A stretch of DNA of 64,000 nucleotides, taken from positions 124,001 to 188,000 of the forward strand of contig NZ_QPIE01000002.1 of assembly GCF_003336205.1 (NCBI RefSeq). The letters are read 5' to 3'. Position numbers and translations under genes: made by a program. This document shows, one piece after another, positions 8,382 through 17,148 of this stretch. Source of the DNA: Chryseobacterium lacus. Its GTDB lineage: Bacteria; Bacteroidota; Bacteroidia; Flavobacteriales; Weeksellaceae. The notes beneath the pieces were generated by a model that searched no databases, was not told where the DNA came from, and was given only the letters and a program-made list of their open reading frames with translations. The first letter of the stretch is position 1; every line of letters starts with the position of its first letter.

Positions 8382-9628
8382 GAAAAATTATAATATTCAC
8401 TATGCTTTTATTTGGTTTGACGGCGTGTGACAAAGTTAAGTTCTGGGAAGATAAGCACTCGGCAGAAGCTGCAATGCATACTTATACCTGTCCGATGCAC
8501 CCGGAAGTGATCTCAGACAAACCCGGTCAGTGTCCCAAATGTGGGATGGATTTGGTCCTGAAAGATGCCCCTGAAAAAAAGGAAGAGGGGATTAAACTCG
8601 ACGATCTGCTGAAACCAACCAATGAATTTGTAGTGTCGGAACAGCCCGTAATAAAAGTAAAAAGAGAAAACATACCCACCACGGTTGATGCTTTAGGGAC
8701 GGTAGAATACGATACTCGACAGATTGGCAGTATTTCCTCACGCGTTGCGGGCCGTATCGAGAAACTCTATGTGCGGTATAAATACCAGAAAGTGTCGAAA
8801 GGGCAGCGTATTTTAGATATATACAGCCCGGAACTTTTAACCGCACAGCAAAACCTGCTCTTCGTTATTAAAAATGACCGCTCAAACAAAACAATGATCG
8901 ATGCTTCACGCCAGAAACTCCTTCTTTTGGGAATGCCGGCTTCACAGATACAGAAAGTCATCCAGCGAGGGAAACCTGATCTAACAGTTCCGGTTTTCAG
9001 CAATTACAGCGGACACATTCAGCAGGCAGGATCGGCCGGAAGCATGGGGTCATCACCACAATCTGCACCCGCAATGGCTTCAAATACGGCAGCCACCGCT
9101 GAACTACCCCTAAAAGAGGGAATGTATCTCCAGAAAGGACAGAATATTTTCAGTGTCTACAATCCCAACAGAACCTGGGCCCTGATCAATATTTTCTCTG
9201 AAGACATTGCATTGGTCAGCAAAGGACAGTCAGTCATGATCATCCCGGAAGCCAATCCTGAAAATCGCTTCAAAGGAATCATCGGTTTTATTGAACCCTT
9301 TTTCAGGCAGGGCAGCAAAACCGTAACAGCGCGCGTCTATTTTGATAATTCCACCGCAAAAATTCCTGTCGGAAGTCAGGTTAAAGCGGAGATTATGAGC
9401 CACAACAGAATGGCAGATTGGCTGCCGAAATCAGCGGTGGTTTCTTTGGGGATTGATAAAATTGCGTTCAAAAAAGTTGAAGGCGGTTTTATTGCCCACA
9501 AGGTTGTTACCGGCGCGGTGGTAGGCGATAAAATTCAGATCGTCAGTGGTTTGCTTCCTGAAGATGGAGTTGCCGAAAATGCACAGTACCTGATGGACAG
9601 CGAAAGTTTCATAAAAATTAACAGATAA
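8378..9628 (+). CDS. cusB: CusB-like RND adaptor with N-terminal heavy-metal-binding domain
   Basis: A 416-residue periplasmic adaptor (membrane-fusion protein) linking CusA to the outer-membrane channel. It is a lipoprotein (lipobox GLTAC). Residues 35-62 form a compact metal-binding module, [10 protein letters not shown] to CPKCGM, with two Cys, His and Met ligands. The barrel-sandwich hybrid (SSRVAGRIEKLYVRYKYQKV), a helical hairpin and a beta-barrel domain (KGQSVMIIPEANPENRF) follow. It lies directly before a second adaptor gene. Tandem adaptors suggest a mixed six-adaptor ring or two functional states. Confidence 0.88.
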   Translation: MRKIIIFTMLLFGLTACDKVKFWEDKHSAEAAMHTYTCPMHPEVISDKPGQCPKCGMDLVLKDAPEKKEEGIKLDDLLKPTNEFVVSEQPVIKVKRENIPTTVDALGTVEYDTRQIGSISSRVAGRIEKLYVRYKYQKVSKGQRILDIYSPELLTAQQNLLFVIKNDRSNKTMIDASRQKLLLLGMPASQIQKVIQRGKPDLTVPVFSNYSGHIQQAGSAGSMGSSPQSAPAMASNTAATAELPLKEGMYLQKGQNIFSVYNPNRTWALINIFSEDIALVSKGQSVMIIPEANPENRFKGIIGFIEPFFRQGSKTVTARVYFDNSTAKIPVGSQVKAEIMSHNRMADWLPKSAVVSLGIDKIAFKKVEGGFIAHKVVTGAVVGDKIQIVSGLLPEDGVAENAQYLMDSESFIKINR

Positions 9629-9639
9629 AAATTGATAAG

Positions 9640-10845
9640 ATGAAATTTAATATTTTAATGCTGGCCTTGCTGGTTTTTCTTTACTCCTGTAAAAAGGAGG
9701 AAGATCCGCATGCCGGCCACGATATCTACTACACCTGTTCCATGCACCCGCAGGTAGTCTCCGATAAACCCGGAAAATGCCCCATTTGTCACATGGATTT
9801 GGTGCCTGTCGAGAAGAAAAAGAATGCTGATCCCAATGAAATTATCTTGAATGACGAGCAGGTTAAACTTGGGAATATCAAAACAGTCGCGCTATCTGAT
9901 GGGTCTATGGCCGACAAACTTACCCTGACTGGAACACTCAATTTTAATCAGTACCAAATGCAGGCAGTAAGTTCCAGAGTAATGGGCAGAGTTGAACGGT
10001 TGTATTATAAAAACATTGGCGATTTTGTTCCGAAGGGGGCGCCGTTGGTCGATATTTACAGTGAAGAACTCAATAATGCAAAGCAGGAATATTTGCTGGC
10101 ATTAGAAAGACGCAAGCTGTTCGTCGGTAATACTTCCATTGATTTTGATCAGTTGCTCCAAAGTTCCCGCAACAAGCTTTATTTATGGGGAATGTCCGAA
10201 AGCCAGATCAAACAGCTGGAAAGATCAGGAAAAGCCACGCCCACCACTACCGTGTTCAGCAATGCAGCCGGGTACATCACCGATCTGAGCATTGCTGAAG
10301 GTGATTATCTTGCGGAAGGCGGCACCATCGTGAATCTGGCAGATCTTTCATCGCTTTGGGCAGAGGCGCAGGTGTATTCTTCCCAAATGGCTCTCCTTCA
10401 GAAAGACAGCAAGGTCACCGTATATATTCCCGATCTGGATAATTTGAAGATTAATGGGAAGGTTGATTTTACAAACCCTGAAATAAGCGCCTCCAGCAGG
10501 ATAAATCTGGTTTGCATTTCCGTGCCCAACAAAGGAAATCTGCTGAAACCCGGCATGCCGGTATATGTTCTTGTGGAAAACAAATCACGTGATGGACTTT
10601 CAATGCCTGTAGATGCGGTGATCAGGGATGGGAAATCCTCCACCGTCTGGGTGAAAACAGCGAAGAACACTTTCGTAAACAGAATGGTGGAAACAGGTCT
10701 GGAATATGAAGACAGAATAGAAATCACATCCGGAATTAAGGCGGGGGACGAAGTAGTGGTTTCCGGGGCCTATCTGCTGAACAGTGAATACATATTCAAG
10801 AAAGGAGTCGATCCGATGGCAGGTCACGATATGAGCACCATGTAA
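9640..10845 (+). CDS. Second CusB-like RND adaptor with heavy-metal-binding domain
   Basis: A 401-residue lipoprotein adaptor (lipobox FLYSC), paralogous to the gene 11 bp upstream. It has the same YTCSMHPQVV to CPICHMDL module at residues 30-55; here CGM is replaced by CHM. The barrel-sandwich domain SSRVMGRVERLYYKNIGDFV, the helical hairpin and the C-terminal domains are complete. The Met/His tail (MAGHDMSTM) may bind metal. Both adaptors look intact, so this is not a decaying duplicate. Confidence 0.87.
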   Translation: MKFNILMLALLVFLYSCKKEEDPHAGHDIYYTCSMHPQVVSDKPGKCPICHMDLVPVEKKKNADPNEIILNDEQVKLGNIKTVALSDGSMADKLTLTGTLNFNQYQMQAVSSRVMGRVERLYYKNIGDFVPKGAPLVDIYSEELNNAKQEYLLALERRKLFVGNTSIDFDQLLQSSRNKLYLWGMSESQIKQLERSGKATPTTTVFSNAAGYITDLSIAEGDYLAEGGTIVNLADLSSLWAEAQVYSSQMALLQKDSKVTVYIPDLDNLKINGKVDFTNPEISASSRINLVCISVPNKGNLLKPGMPVYVLVENKSRDGLSMPVDAVIRDGKSSTVWVKTAKNTFVNRMVETGLEYEDRIEITSGIKAGDEVVVSGAYLLNSEYIFKKGVDPMAGHDMSTM

Positions 10846-10846
10846 T

Positions 10847-11308
10847 ATGAGAAAATTGAATATCATAGGTTGGCTGTCGGTGATAGTAGTGGCGGTTGTT
10901 TTAACCATTCAATTCATACCGGTGGAGCGTAATGTCTCCACCGTGCCGGCAGGTCAAAGTTTTGAAAGAACCGAAAAGGTGCCCGCCAACGTGGCTGCAA
11001 TCCTTAAAGTTTCCTGCTATGACTGTCATTCAAATAATACCCGTTATCCCTGGTATTCGGAATTACAGCCGGGCGCGTGGTTCATGGCCCGGCATATTAA
11101 AAAAGGCAAAGAAGAACTCAATTTTGATGAGTTCAATAATTATTCAAAAAGACGCAAAAAAGCAAAAATAAAAAGCATCATCAGCCAGATTGAAAAAGAT
11201 GAAATGCCTTTAAAATCTTACCGCATGATGCACGGAAACGCCAGATTATCAGCAGATAAAAAAAAAGAACTGTTAGATTTTTTTCGTGACAACGAATATA
11301 GTAAGTAA
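10847..11308 (+). CDS. Membrane-anchored haem-binding-domain protein
   Basis: A 153-residue protein with one N-terminal membrane helix (residues 6-24). The Haem_bd-type domain follows: CYDCHSNNTRYPWYSELQP, which carries a CxxCH haem c motif, then HIKKGKEELNFDEF. It starts 1 bp after the adaptor stop and is the last gene of the cus operon. The domain family is common in Bacteroidota and is often found beside copper genes; its partner is unknown. It could sense or relay redox state in the periplasm, which is inference. Confidence 0.8.
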   Translation: MRKLNIIGWLSVIVVAVVLTIQFIPVERNVSTVPAGQSFERTEKVPANVAAILKVSCYDCHSNNTRYPWYSELQPGAWFMARHIKKGKEELNFDEFNNYSKRRKKAKIKSIISQIEKDEMPLKSYRMMHGNARLSADKKKELLDFFRDNEYSK

Positions 11309-11426
11309 CGCAGAACATCAGAAATTACCCTCGACTTTGGTCTTTAGAGTATCAGAAATGGCCGTTTAAAATAAAAAAGGATCGGAAAATACCATGCTGT
11401 AGAATCAACAAATTAATAACAACGTG

Positions 11427-11996
11427 ATGAAATTAAATATTAAAAACATGGTTTGCAGCCGTTGCCTAAAAGTGCTTAAGCAAGAGCTTGAAGAACTGGA
11501 GGTTAACGTTTCGTCAATTGAACTTGGAGTATTGGTAATCGACGAGACGGCCGGTAATCATAATGAAATTATGGAGAAAATTGAAAGCGTTCTCCATACC
11601 AATAAATTTGAAATAATCCATAGTCCAGAGGAAGTGCTCGTCGAAAAAATTAAACATTTTTTGCTTTGTAAAATAGAAGAGCTCCCTCTTGATTCCACAG
11701 TAAACCTATCTCAAACTTTAAGCGCAGAGTTCAACCATGAATATAAATCATTGAGCAAGCTGTTCTCGCACCTTGAAAATACAACAGTGGAAAAGTATTT
11801 TATTAATTTAAAAATAGAGAAAGTAAAACAACTTATTCAGCTCAGGCAGTACACCTTTTCAGAGATAGGGCATCTCCTGGATTACAGCAGCGTAAACCAT
11901 CTTTCGAGACAGTTTAAAGAAGTTACCGGAGAGAGCATGACGGAGTACAAAAATGCTGAACTATCCAATCGGAGACCCTATGATGAAATTAGTTAA
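11427..11996 (+). CDS. HMA-like domain fused to an AraC-type regulator
   Basis: A 189-residue fusion. Residues 1-70 resemble a heavy-metal-associated (HMA) ferredoxin fold with the ligand pair MVCSRC in the normal first loop. Residues 80-185 form an AraC/XylS DNA-binding domain with the helix-turn-helix segment YTFSEIGHLLDYSSVNHLSR and FKEVTGESMTEYK. Such a protein could bind Cu(I)/Ag(I) directly and switch the flanking cus and copZ operons; this is inferred from architecture and position. The ATG at 11427 was chosen over the GTG one codon upstream. Confidence 0.85.
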   Translation: MKLNIKNMVCSRCLKVLKQELEELEVNVSSIELGVLVIDETAGNHNEIMEKIESVLHTNKFEIIHSPEEVLVEKIKHFLLCKIEELPLDSTVNLSQTLSAEFNHEYKSLSKLFSHLENTTVEKYFINLKIEKVKQLIQLRQYTFSEIGHLLDYSSVNHLSRQFKEVTGESMTEYKNAELSNRRPYDEIS

Positions 11997-12329
11997 CCTT
12001 AGAACTTAGGCGTATGAAATTATAAATAGGAAATAGTTGCGAAATAGAAACGGCAATCACAGGGACGTTTGCGCAACTCTCGATAAACTTCAGGTATAGT
12101 TTTGATGTTACTTGGCCTTTTTTTCAAAGCGAAATTATATAGAAACTAACGAAAATTATGCAGAACATCCGTTTAAGAAACTTGTACTTTTACAGTAGTA
12201 ATTACAACCAGCTCGCTTTCAAAAAACTATTTTATTGCAACACGAGTTTGGCCAAGTAAGGCTCACAGAACGTATTGTAAAACGGATAGTTGGAAAGTAA
12301 CAATATATAAAAGAATAAAATCAAACAAA
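11997..12329. other. Gene-free spacer between regulator and chaperone genes
   Basis: A stretch of 333 bp with no coding-like frame, AT-rich. No clear hairpin terminator or full promoter could be picked out by eye, although it must hold the promoter for the chaperone gene at 12330. It is a sensible place for binding sites of the metal-responsive AraC-type regulator, but no repeated operator was recognised. Confidence 0.5.
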
Positions 12330-12581
12330 ATGAAACAACAAATTGAAATAACAGGAATGTCCTGCGAAGGCTGCGTTAAAAATGTCGAAAAAGCGTTGAA
12401 AGAAATTGATGGCGTACAGAATGTAAAAGCGAGTCTGCATCCACCACGCGCAGTTATTGAAGCAGAGAAATCGATTAATACAGCGCAGTTAACGCAAGCC
12501 TTGGCGAAAGTAGGTTATAGTATTGCCGGCGCTTCCGTAGATGAGAATTTAAAAAAGTCTGGTGGCTCCTGTTGCTGTTGA
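12330..12581 (+). CDS. copZ: CopZ-like copper chaperone (HMA domain)
   Basis: An 83-residue single HMA domain with the canonical motif GMSCEGC at residues 9-15 and the fold pattern VKNVEKALKEIDGVQNVKAS. It lacks a signal peptide, so it acts in the cytoplasm and likely carries Cu(I) to the P-type ATPase at 20.6 kb and the regulator at 11.4 kb. The tail GGSCCC adds three Cys at the very C-terminus, which is unusual for CopZ and may give a second metal site. Confidence 0.9.
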   Translation: MKQQIEITGMSCEGCVKNVEKALKEIDGVQNVKASLHPPRAVIEAEKSINTAQLTQALAKVGYSIAGASVDENLKKSGGSCCC

Positions 12582-12810
12582 AAAGTATGAACTGCGCGGG
12601 CAAGTATAATGTTAGTACGATGTGAACGATAACGGTAGAAATGCTCCGCTGAAAACTAAGTAAAAGAAGCAAATAAATTTTTTAAAAAAATCAAAGTAGC
12701 CAGCAATAGCTTGCCTGATCAAACGCACTTATGATTGCGACAGGATCAGCGCAGGAACTGCATATTTATTGAAAAAACCAACCTATTTATTAACATAAAA
12801 ACCAACAATT

Positions 12811-13152
12811 ATGACAGGTTATCACACGTACCAAAGTTGTATTGAAGCATGTTTAAAATGTGCTGCAATATGTAATCACTGTGCTTCATCATGCACTGAG
12901 GAAGAAGATGTAAAAATGATGGCGAGATGCATTCAGTTAGACATGGAATGCGCAGCGATCTGCTATGCCTCAGCACAGTTAATGAGCCTCGGCAGCGACA
13001 AAGCAAAAGAAATTTGCCGCATTTGTGCCGACATCTGTGAAGCATGTGCTGCAGAATGTGAAAAACATGCACAACATGGAATGGATCATTGCCGTGAATG
13101 TGCAGAAGCTTGTAGAAAATGCGCCGAAGAATGCCGGAAAATGGCAGCGTAA
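12811..13152 (+). CDS. Four-helix-bundle copper-storage protein (Csp-like)
   Basis: A 113-residue protein with 19 Cys spaced along predicted helices (CIEACLKCAAICNHCASSC, CRICADICEACAAEC, CRECAEACRKCAEEC). This is the pattern of the Csp/DUF326 four-helix-bundle proteins, which fill their core with many Cu(I) ions. No signal peptide is seen, so it resembles the cytosolic Csp3 type. Position between a CopZ-like chaperone and the other copper genes agrees with copper buffering in the cytoplasm. Confidence 0.9.
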   Translation: MTGYHTYQSCIEACLKCAAICNHCASSCTEEEDVKMMARCIQLDMECAAICYASAQLMSLGSDKAKEICRICADICEACAAECEKHAQHGMDHCRECAEACRKCAEECRKMAA

Positions 13153-14053
13153 TTTAAAACGGGTGGTGATTTTAATGATTGCCACTCTTTTTATCTACAT
13201 CCTAACGACCAAATTATGTGCAGGTGGCCCCCAATGGAAAATCTGTTTGGGTGGCGCCAGCAGGTATGCACAGCAGTAAAACAAATTACTTAATAGTTAT
13301 TGACCCAAACAGCGGTACAATAAAAGAGCGTGTGCTGTTAGGTAAAGATCTACACGTGGCCCATGTGGTTTTAGACGATCAATCAAAGAATGCATTTGTA
13401 ACCGCAGGTGAAACGAATGAAGTCATACAAGTAGATGCAACGACCTATCAAGTGGTACGCAATTTAATTTAGGAGAAAAACATGCACCTCATGGCTTACG
13501 CTACGCTAATGGCAAATTGTATGTAGCCAATATGGACGGAAAAAGTATGTCTGTCATTACTATAGCTGATGGTAAAGTAACTGATATCCCTCTTGGTGGT
13601 ATAGCTCCACAGGTAGCCGTTACCCGTGACGATAAATTTGTTTTCGTCTCTTTGTACGATACAAAAGAGGTGATACAGTATGACCTTAAAAATGGCCAAA
13701 TAATAAGAATACCATTACCTGGCACCGCTCAGGGCCCTATTCAGTTGTACGCAACCCCGGATAGTAAATTACTTTATGTAGCAGACCAGGGTGAACTCTT
13801 GGGCAGGCCGGTTTCAAACGAGGTTTATGTAATAGACATACCAAACGCAAAAGTGATAAGTACCATTAAAGTTGGTAAGAAGGCTCACGGTGTAGTAGTA
13901 AGCAACGATGGTAAATCAGTTTTTGTAACAAATACTATAGATAATACCGTTTCTGTGATTGATGTGGCAAGTCAAAAAGTGATCCACACAATCCCGGTTG
14001 GCAAAGGCCCTAATGGAATAAGCTATTGGTTTGAAACTGGTGGAATGCCATAA
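13153..14053 (+). pseudogene. Broken YncE-type beta-propeller protein
   Basis: Several frames add up to most of a YncE-like 7-bladed propeller of the periplasm. Frame 1 gives DFNDCHSFYLHPNDQ (about 13168-13212). Frame 3 carries YVQVAPNGKSVWVAPAGMHS to TYQVV (about 13212-13460). Frame 2 runs from FNLGEKHAPHGLRYANG to the natural end NGISYWFETGGMP at 14053. Blade motifs such as VYVIDIPNAKVISTIKVG are clear. One added base near 13212 (AAA run) and one near 13461 (AA pair) would fuse the frames. No start codon or signal peptide was found after the Csp stop, so the 5' end also appears lost. Confidence 0.75.
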
Positions 14054-14120
14054 ACAGAATATTAAAGGAAATACACATCGGAAACCTTTTAATTTAATCG
14101 ATAAGCTAAATATATATATT

Positions 14121-15152
14121 ATGGAAAAAATAAGAGTTGCCATTAACGGATATGGTGTCATTGGCAAACGGGTTGCCGATGCGGTGCATTTGCAAGAAGA
14201 TATGGAACTGGCAGGTGTATGCGATGTAATAACAGACTGGCGCATTCAAATGGCAGTATTGAAAAAATATCCCGTGTTTGCTTCCGATGACATGTTTAAA
14301 ACAAAGATGAACGAAGCAGGCATAAATTCATCAGGCACGTTGAACGATCTGCTTGCATCCTCAGATATTATTGTGGATTGTACGCCCAAAAAAATTGCGG
14401 CTCAAAATATAGAGCTTTATAAAAAACTTGGTAAAAAGTTTATCTTACAAGGAGGTGAAAAGCATGAAGCAACCGGTCATTCCTTTAGTGCCGAAAATAA
14501 TTATGCAACTGCAATTAACCTTGATGCTACAAGAGTAGTTTCCTGTAACACTACTTCCATTGTAAGAACACTAACCGCACTGAAGAATGCAGGCTTGCTC
14601 TTAAAAGCAAGAGGCACTTTACTTCGTCGTGCAACCGACCCATGGGAAAGCCATTTGACCGGGATTATGAATACCCTGGTTCCCGAAAAAGATATACCCA
14701 GCCATCAGGGACCGGATGCGCAATCTGTTGACCCCTCTTTTAACGTTATCACATCGGCAGTTAAAGTGCCGGAAACGTTAAGCCATCTACATTACTGGAA
14801 TGTACAGTTGACCAGAAAAACCGATAAGGAAGAAGTTTTGGATGCGTTCAATAAATCTACCAGAATTGCAATGATTGAATACAGCGATGAGTTAGCAGCT
14901 AATAATACAGTTAAGGAATTAATGCTTGCAATAGGCCGCCCTTATGGAGATATGTATGAAGTAGCAGTGTGGAAAGATATGCTGAAAGTAGTTGGGGATG
15001 AGTTGTTTTATGCATACATAGTAGATAACCAGGCTATAGTAATCCCCGAAACCATTGACGCTATACGTGCATTGGCGGGAATAGAACCAGACGCTGAGAA
15101 GTCAATAAAAAAGACCAACGAAAGCCTTGGAGTAAAACAAAGATTTTATTAG
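14121..15152 (+). CDS. Archaeal-type (type II) glyceraldehyde-3-phosphate dehydrogenase
   Basis: A 343-residue dehydrogenase that should interconvert glyceraldehyde 3-phosphate and 1,3-bisphosphoglycerate with NAD(P). The N-terminus IRVAINGYGVIGKRVADAV is the Rossmann loop of archaeal GAPDH, and the catalytic Cys sits in VVSCNTTSIVRTL near residue 140, as in type II enzymes. The ATG at 14121 is chosen because upstream in-frame codons overlap the preceding gene and lack conserved sequence. Type II GAPDH is rare in bacteria and here sits inside copper-resistance genes, with a class I aldolase 0.9 kb downstream. It is likely a backup glycolytic or gluconeogenic enzyme acquired by transfer. Confidence 0.87.
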   Translation: MEKIRVAINGYGVIGKRVADAVHLQEDMELAGVCDVITDWRIQMAVLKKYPVFASDDMFKTKMNEAGINSSGTLNDLLASSDIIVDCTPKKIAAQNIELYKKLGKKFILQGGEKHEATGHSFSAENNYATAINLDATRVVSCNTTSIVRTLTALKNAGLLLKARGTLLRRATDPWESHLTGIMNTLVPEKDIPSHQGPDAQSVDPSFNVITSAVKVPETLSHLHYWNVQLTRKTDKEEVLDAFNKSTRIAMIEYSDELAANNTVKELMLAIGRPYGDMYEVAVWKDMLKVVGDELFYAYIVDNQAIVIPETIDAIRALAGIEPDAEKSIKKTNESLGVKQRFY

Positions 15153-15193
15153 CTGGCAAGCAGTACAAATAACTTACCAGATAAAAATGGAAT

Positions 15194-15865
15194 ATGAATA
15201 AATCAATTTACGGTATATTATTTTTCTTTCTGCTTGCAATTCCTTTTGTGTTAATAAAAGCTCAAGACAAAGCGATGGTGATTGAGCAAATAGAAGGCAA
15301 AAAAATAAATCGAGAAAGTTTTGACAAAAAAGGAAAACTTATAGGGAAGCAAATATTTACCGCAGGTAAAATAACCCGGCGCGGGCAGTCTTCTTTTGTA
15401 ACTATCAAAACAGAACTTTATGACGAAGCTCAGAAGTTAGAAGCAACCTACACGACCACTTACGAGTGCAGGCCTGGAGAAGCCGATGTACTGTTATCGG
15501 TTTTTGCAATTATTCCCAAAGAGAGGAAGGTTCGGGTCTCCGTAAAATCCGGCGACTTTAAAAAGTTATATGCCCTAAAGCCTAATGATATGGTGCGCAA
15601 TATGAGTCTGACAATGTATGTCGAAACGGGCATTCTTAATTTTTTAGGGTCAAGAAACAATGTGGAGGTCATCAATAGGGTGCTCGTTAAAGAAAATAAC
15701 AACCTTAAGATTAGCGAAAAAATTTCCATTAAGGCTTACCTGATGGGGGTTCGGGTAAGAACAATCAACTATGACGTAACGGAATATTTATCACTTTCTG
15801 GTTTGTTACAAAAGCAGTTGTTTAAGCAAGAGGGCGGGGATTACTTTACTGTTACTTATAATTAA
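15194..15865 (+). CDS. Secreted TapB-like (DUF3108-type) protein
   Basis: A 223-residue protein with a signal peptide (hydrophobic residues 5-22, ending LIKAQ). The beta-rich body with repeated short strands (SFDKKGKLIGKQIFTAGKI, ISIKAYLMGVRVRTINYDV) resembles the TapB/DUF3108 family of periplasmic proteins. Function is unknown. It lies 41 bp after the GAPDH gene and is AT-rich like its neighbours. The family call is from overall pattern only. Confidence 0.6.
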   Translation: MNKSIYGILFFFLLAIPFVLIKAQDKAMVIEQIEGKKINRESFDKKGKLIGKQIFTAGKITRRGQSSFVTIKTELYDEAQKLEATYTTTYECRPGEADVLLSVFAIIPKERKVRVSVKSGDFKKLYALKPNDMVRNMSLTMYVETGILNFLGSRNNVEVINRVLVKENNNLKISEKISIKAYLMGVRVRTINYDVTEYLSLSGLLQKQLFKQEGGDYFTVTYN

Positions 15866-16061
15866 AATCAACTTGAGATGGCAAATGATAGCAATAATTA
15901 ATTTTTAAAAGCTTAGGAAAAATCATAACCGCTGCCCGAGAAATAATAATGTTCTTTAGTATGATTGGTAATAATGTTGTAGCATTTACAGCTATTACAA
16001 GACTACCCCTCTATTTCCAAAGCAAATAAACGTTTAGGAACAAATTAAAACTCTATTAAAA

Positions 16062-17123
16062 ATGAAAGCTAATAAAAGTATTATCGAACTTCTGGGCAAT
16101 AGTGCATCCTATTATCTGGATCATGTTTGCGAAAAAATCACAAAAGATGAACTTCAAACTCCCGGTAAATATAGTCTGGAAAAGGTTTTTGGCGATAGTA
16201 ACAGAAACCCGCAAGTTCTGCGGAGTCTCGCTCAACTTTACGGTCATGGTAATCTTGGCGACACGGGTTATCTGAGCATTCTTCCCGTTGATCAAGGTAT
16301 TGAACATAGTGCAGCATACTCATTTTATAAAAATCCGGACTACTTCGACCCTGAAAACATTTTAAAACTTGCACTCGAAGCTGGTTGTAACGGTGTGGCC
16401 TCTACTTTTGGGGGGCTAGCTCTATATGCCCGAAAATATGCACATAAAATCCCTTTTATGATAAAAATTAGTCACAATGAATTACTAAGTTTTCCAAATA
16501 AATATGACCAAACGCTATTTGGAAAAGTAAAAAACGCCTGGGATATGGGGGCAGTTGCCATAGGAGCAACCATCTATTTTGGTTCGGAAGAAAGCGACAG
16601 ACAAATCAAAGAAATTTCCGAGGCATTTGATGAGGCTCACAATCTGGGTATGGCCACTATACTATGGTGCTATTTACGCAATGAGGCCTTCAATACGACG
16701 CAAGAGGATTATCACACAGCAGCTGATTTAACGGGACAAGCCAATCATATCGGAGTAACAATTCAAGCTGATATTATTAAACAAAAATTACCGACAAATA
16801 ATTATGGATTTAAAAACATTAATTTCGGTAAATACGATGACGCAATGTATGAGACATTAACAACTCCCCACCCTATTGACCTTTGCAGGTTGCAGGTAGC
16901 GAATTGTTATATGGGCAAAATAGGATTAATTAACTCCGGCGGCGATTCAAAAGGTGAGTCAGACCTCATGGAGGCTATTACGACAGCAGTCATCAACAAA
17001 AGAGCTGGCGGCTCTGGACTAATAATGGGTCGGAAGGCGTTTCAACGCCCGTTTAAAGACGGTGTGAACTTATTACAAATGGTACAGAATGTTTATCTCG
17101 ATCATGAGATAACGGTTGCATAA
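16062..17123 (+). CDS. fbaB: Class I fructose-bisphosphate aldolase (DhnA/FbaB type)
   Basis: A 353-residue metal-independent aldolase of the DhnA/FbaB family, which cleaves fructose 1,6-bisphosphate through a Schiff-base lysine. Visible family signatures are [14 protein letters not shown] near residue 75, [18 protein letters not shown], the strand [11 protein letters not shown] (candidate Schiff-base Lys), [14 protein letters not shown] and the phosphate-binding [13 protein letters not shown] and [15 protein letters not shown]. No metal is needed, unlike the class II enzyme. It is placed 25 bp before the ATP-cone nuclease gene. Confidence 0.9.
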   Translation: MKANKSIIELLGNSASYYLDHVCEKITKDELQTPGKYSLEKVFGDSNRNPQVLRSLAQLYGHGNLGDTGYLSILPVDQGIEHSAAYSFYKNPDYFDPENILKLALEAGCNGVASTFGGLALYARKYAHKIPFMIKISHNELLSFPNKYDQTLFGKVKNAWDMGAVAIGATIYFGSEESDRQIKEISEAFDEAHNLGMATILWCYLRNEAFNTTQEDYHTAADLTGQANHIGVTIQADIIKQKLPTNNYGFKNINFGKYDDAMYETLTTPHPIDLCRLQVANCYMGKIGLINSGGDSKGESDLMEAITTAVINKRAGGSGLIMGRKAFQRPFKDGVNLLQMVQNVYLDHEITVA

Positions 17124-17148
17124 CGTAAGTCTTAACAAAATTTAAAAA

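Noticed and set aside
14031-14120. Extended N-terminus of the archaeal-type GAPDH
   Set aside because: The 30 extra residues overlap the preceding gene and do not resemble the family; IRVAINGYGVIG should be near the start.
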